Shown piece by piece: positions 23,896 to 24,028 of a DNA stretch of 24,028 nt. Every line of letters begins with the position of its first letter. Position 1 is the stretch's first letter. The translations under genes and the position numbers were made by a program. Under the pieces are notes generated by a model, which was not told the origin of the DNA, made no database searches, and saw only the letters and a list, made by a program, of their open reading frames with translations. Origin of the DNA: JANYIP01 sp031394045 (lineage in GTDB: Bacteria; Actinomycetota; Actinomycetes; Prado026); assembly GCA_031394045.1 (NCBI GenBank), contig JANMWN010000320.1, forward strand, positions 1 through 24,028, written 5' to 3'.

Positions 23896-24028
<133 letters not shown>

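Overview
The window is a high-GC actinobacterial chromosome segment. Its order of conserved genes matches two chromosomal neighbourhoods I know. One is the Mycobacterium tuberculosis Rv3672c-Rv3646c stretch: Nudix, marP, acs, HAD phosphatase, ssd, tad genes, DEAH helicase, topA. The other is the Streptomyces acs / tad / helicase / bldG / hppA / topA stretch. Because bldG and hppA sit between the helicase and topA, I favour a non-mycobacterial actinomycete, perhaps Nocardioidaceae or another Propionibacteriales; that placement is inference. The last ~90 bases end in a 43-base G run and look like a bad contig end.

Layout. 1-2081: the 3' end of a Nudix (CoA-pyrophosphatase type) gene, the periplasmic-facing protease gene marP, and a convergent Holin-X family gene. 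2338-3038: a frameshifted Abi-like (HEPN) gene in a lower-GC patch, with a hairpin-rich leader. 3190-5148: acetyl-CoA synthetase acs, divergent from a degenerate Fic-fold gene (5257-6033). 6034-8770: a three-gene minus-strand operon in which a PfkB sugar kinase lies between two paralogous membrane-anchored proteins of no known family; one of the two is broken by a 10-bp tandem duplication. 8830-10155: a HAD phosphatase gene with a candidate Ms1/6S-like RNA downstream and a clear 6C RNA upstream. 10243-15389: a compact tad pilus/secretion block, ssd-tadA-tadB-tadC-flp-tadE-tadE-like, mostly with 4-bp start/stop overlaps. 15355-17688: an MrfA/SftH-type DEAH helicase, tail-to-tail with the last tad gene. 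17784-18654: a BldG-type anti-anti-sigma factor with its anti-sigma partner. 18742-21075: a proton-pumping pyrophosphatase. 21193-23895: DNA topoisomerase I.

How the genes fit together. The tad block would assemble a thin pilus or secretion apparatus: Ssd/CpaE-like positioning ATPase, TadA motor, TadB/TadC inner-membrane platform, one Flp-like pilin and two minor pilins. The prepilin peptidase is not in the window. The BldG pair is a partner-switching regulator of sigma factors. Acs and HppA deal with acetate and pyrophosphate (Acs releases PPi, HppA hydrolyses PPi to pump protons). The least explained parts are the pfkB-centred operon, the structured RNA downstream of the HAD gene, and a set of short tandem duplications (9-18 bp offsets) that recur through the window and have broken or lengthened several genes.
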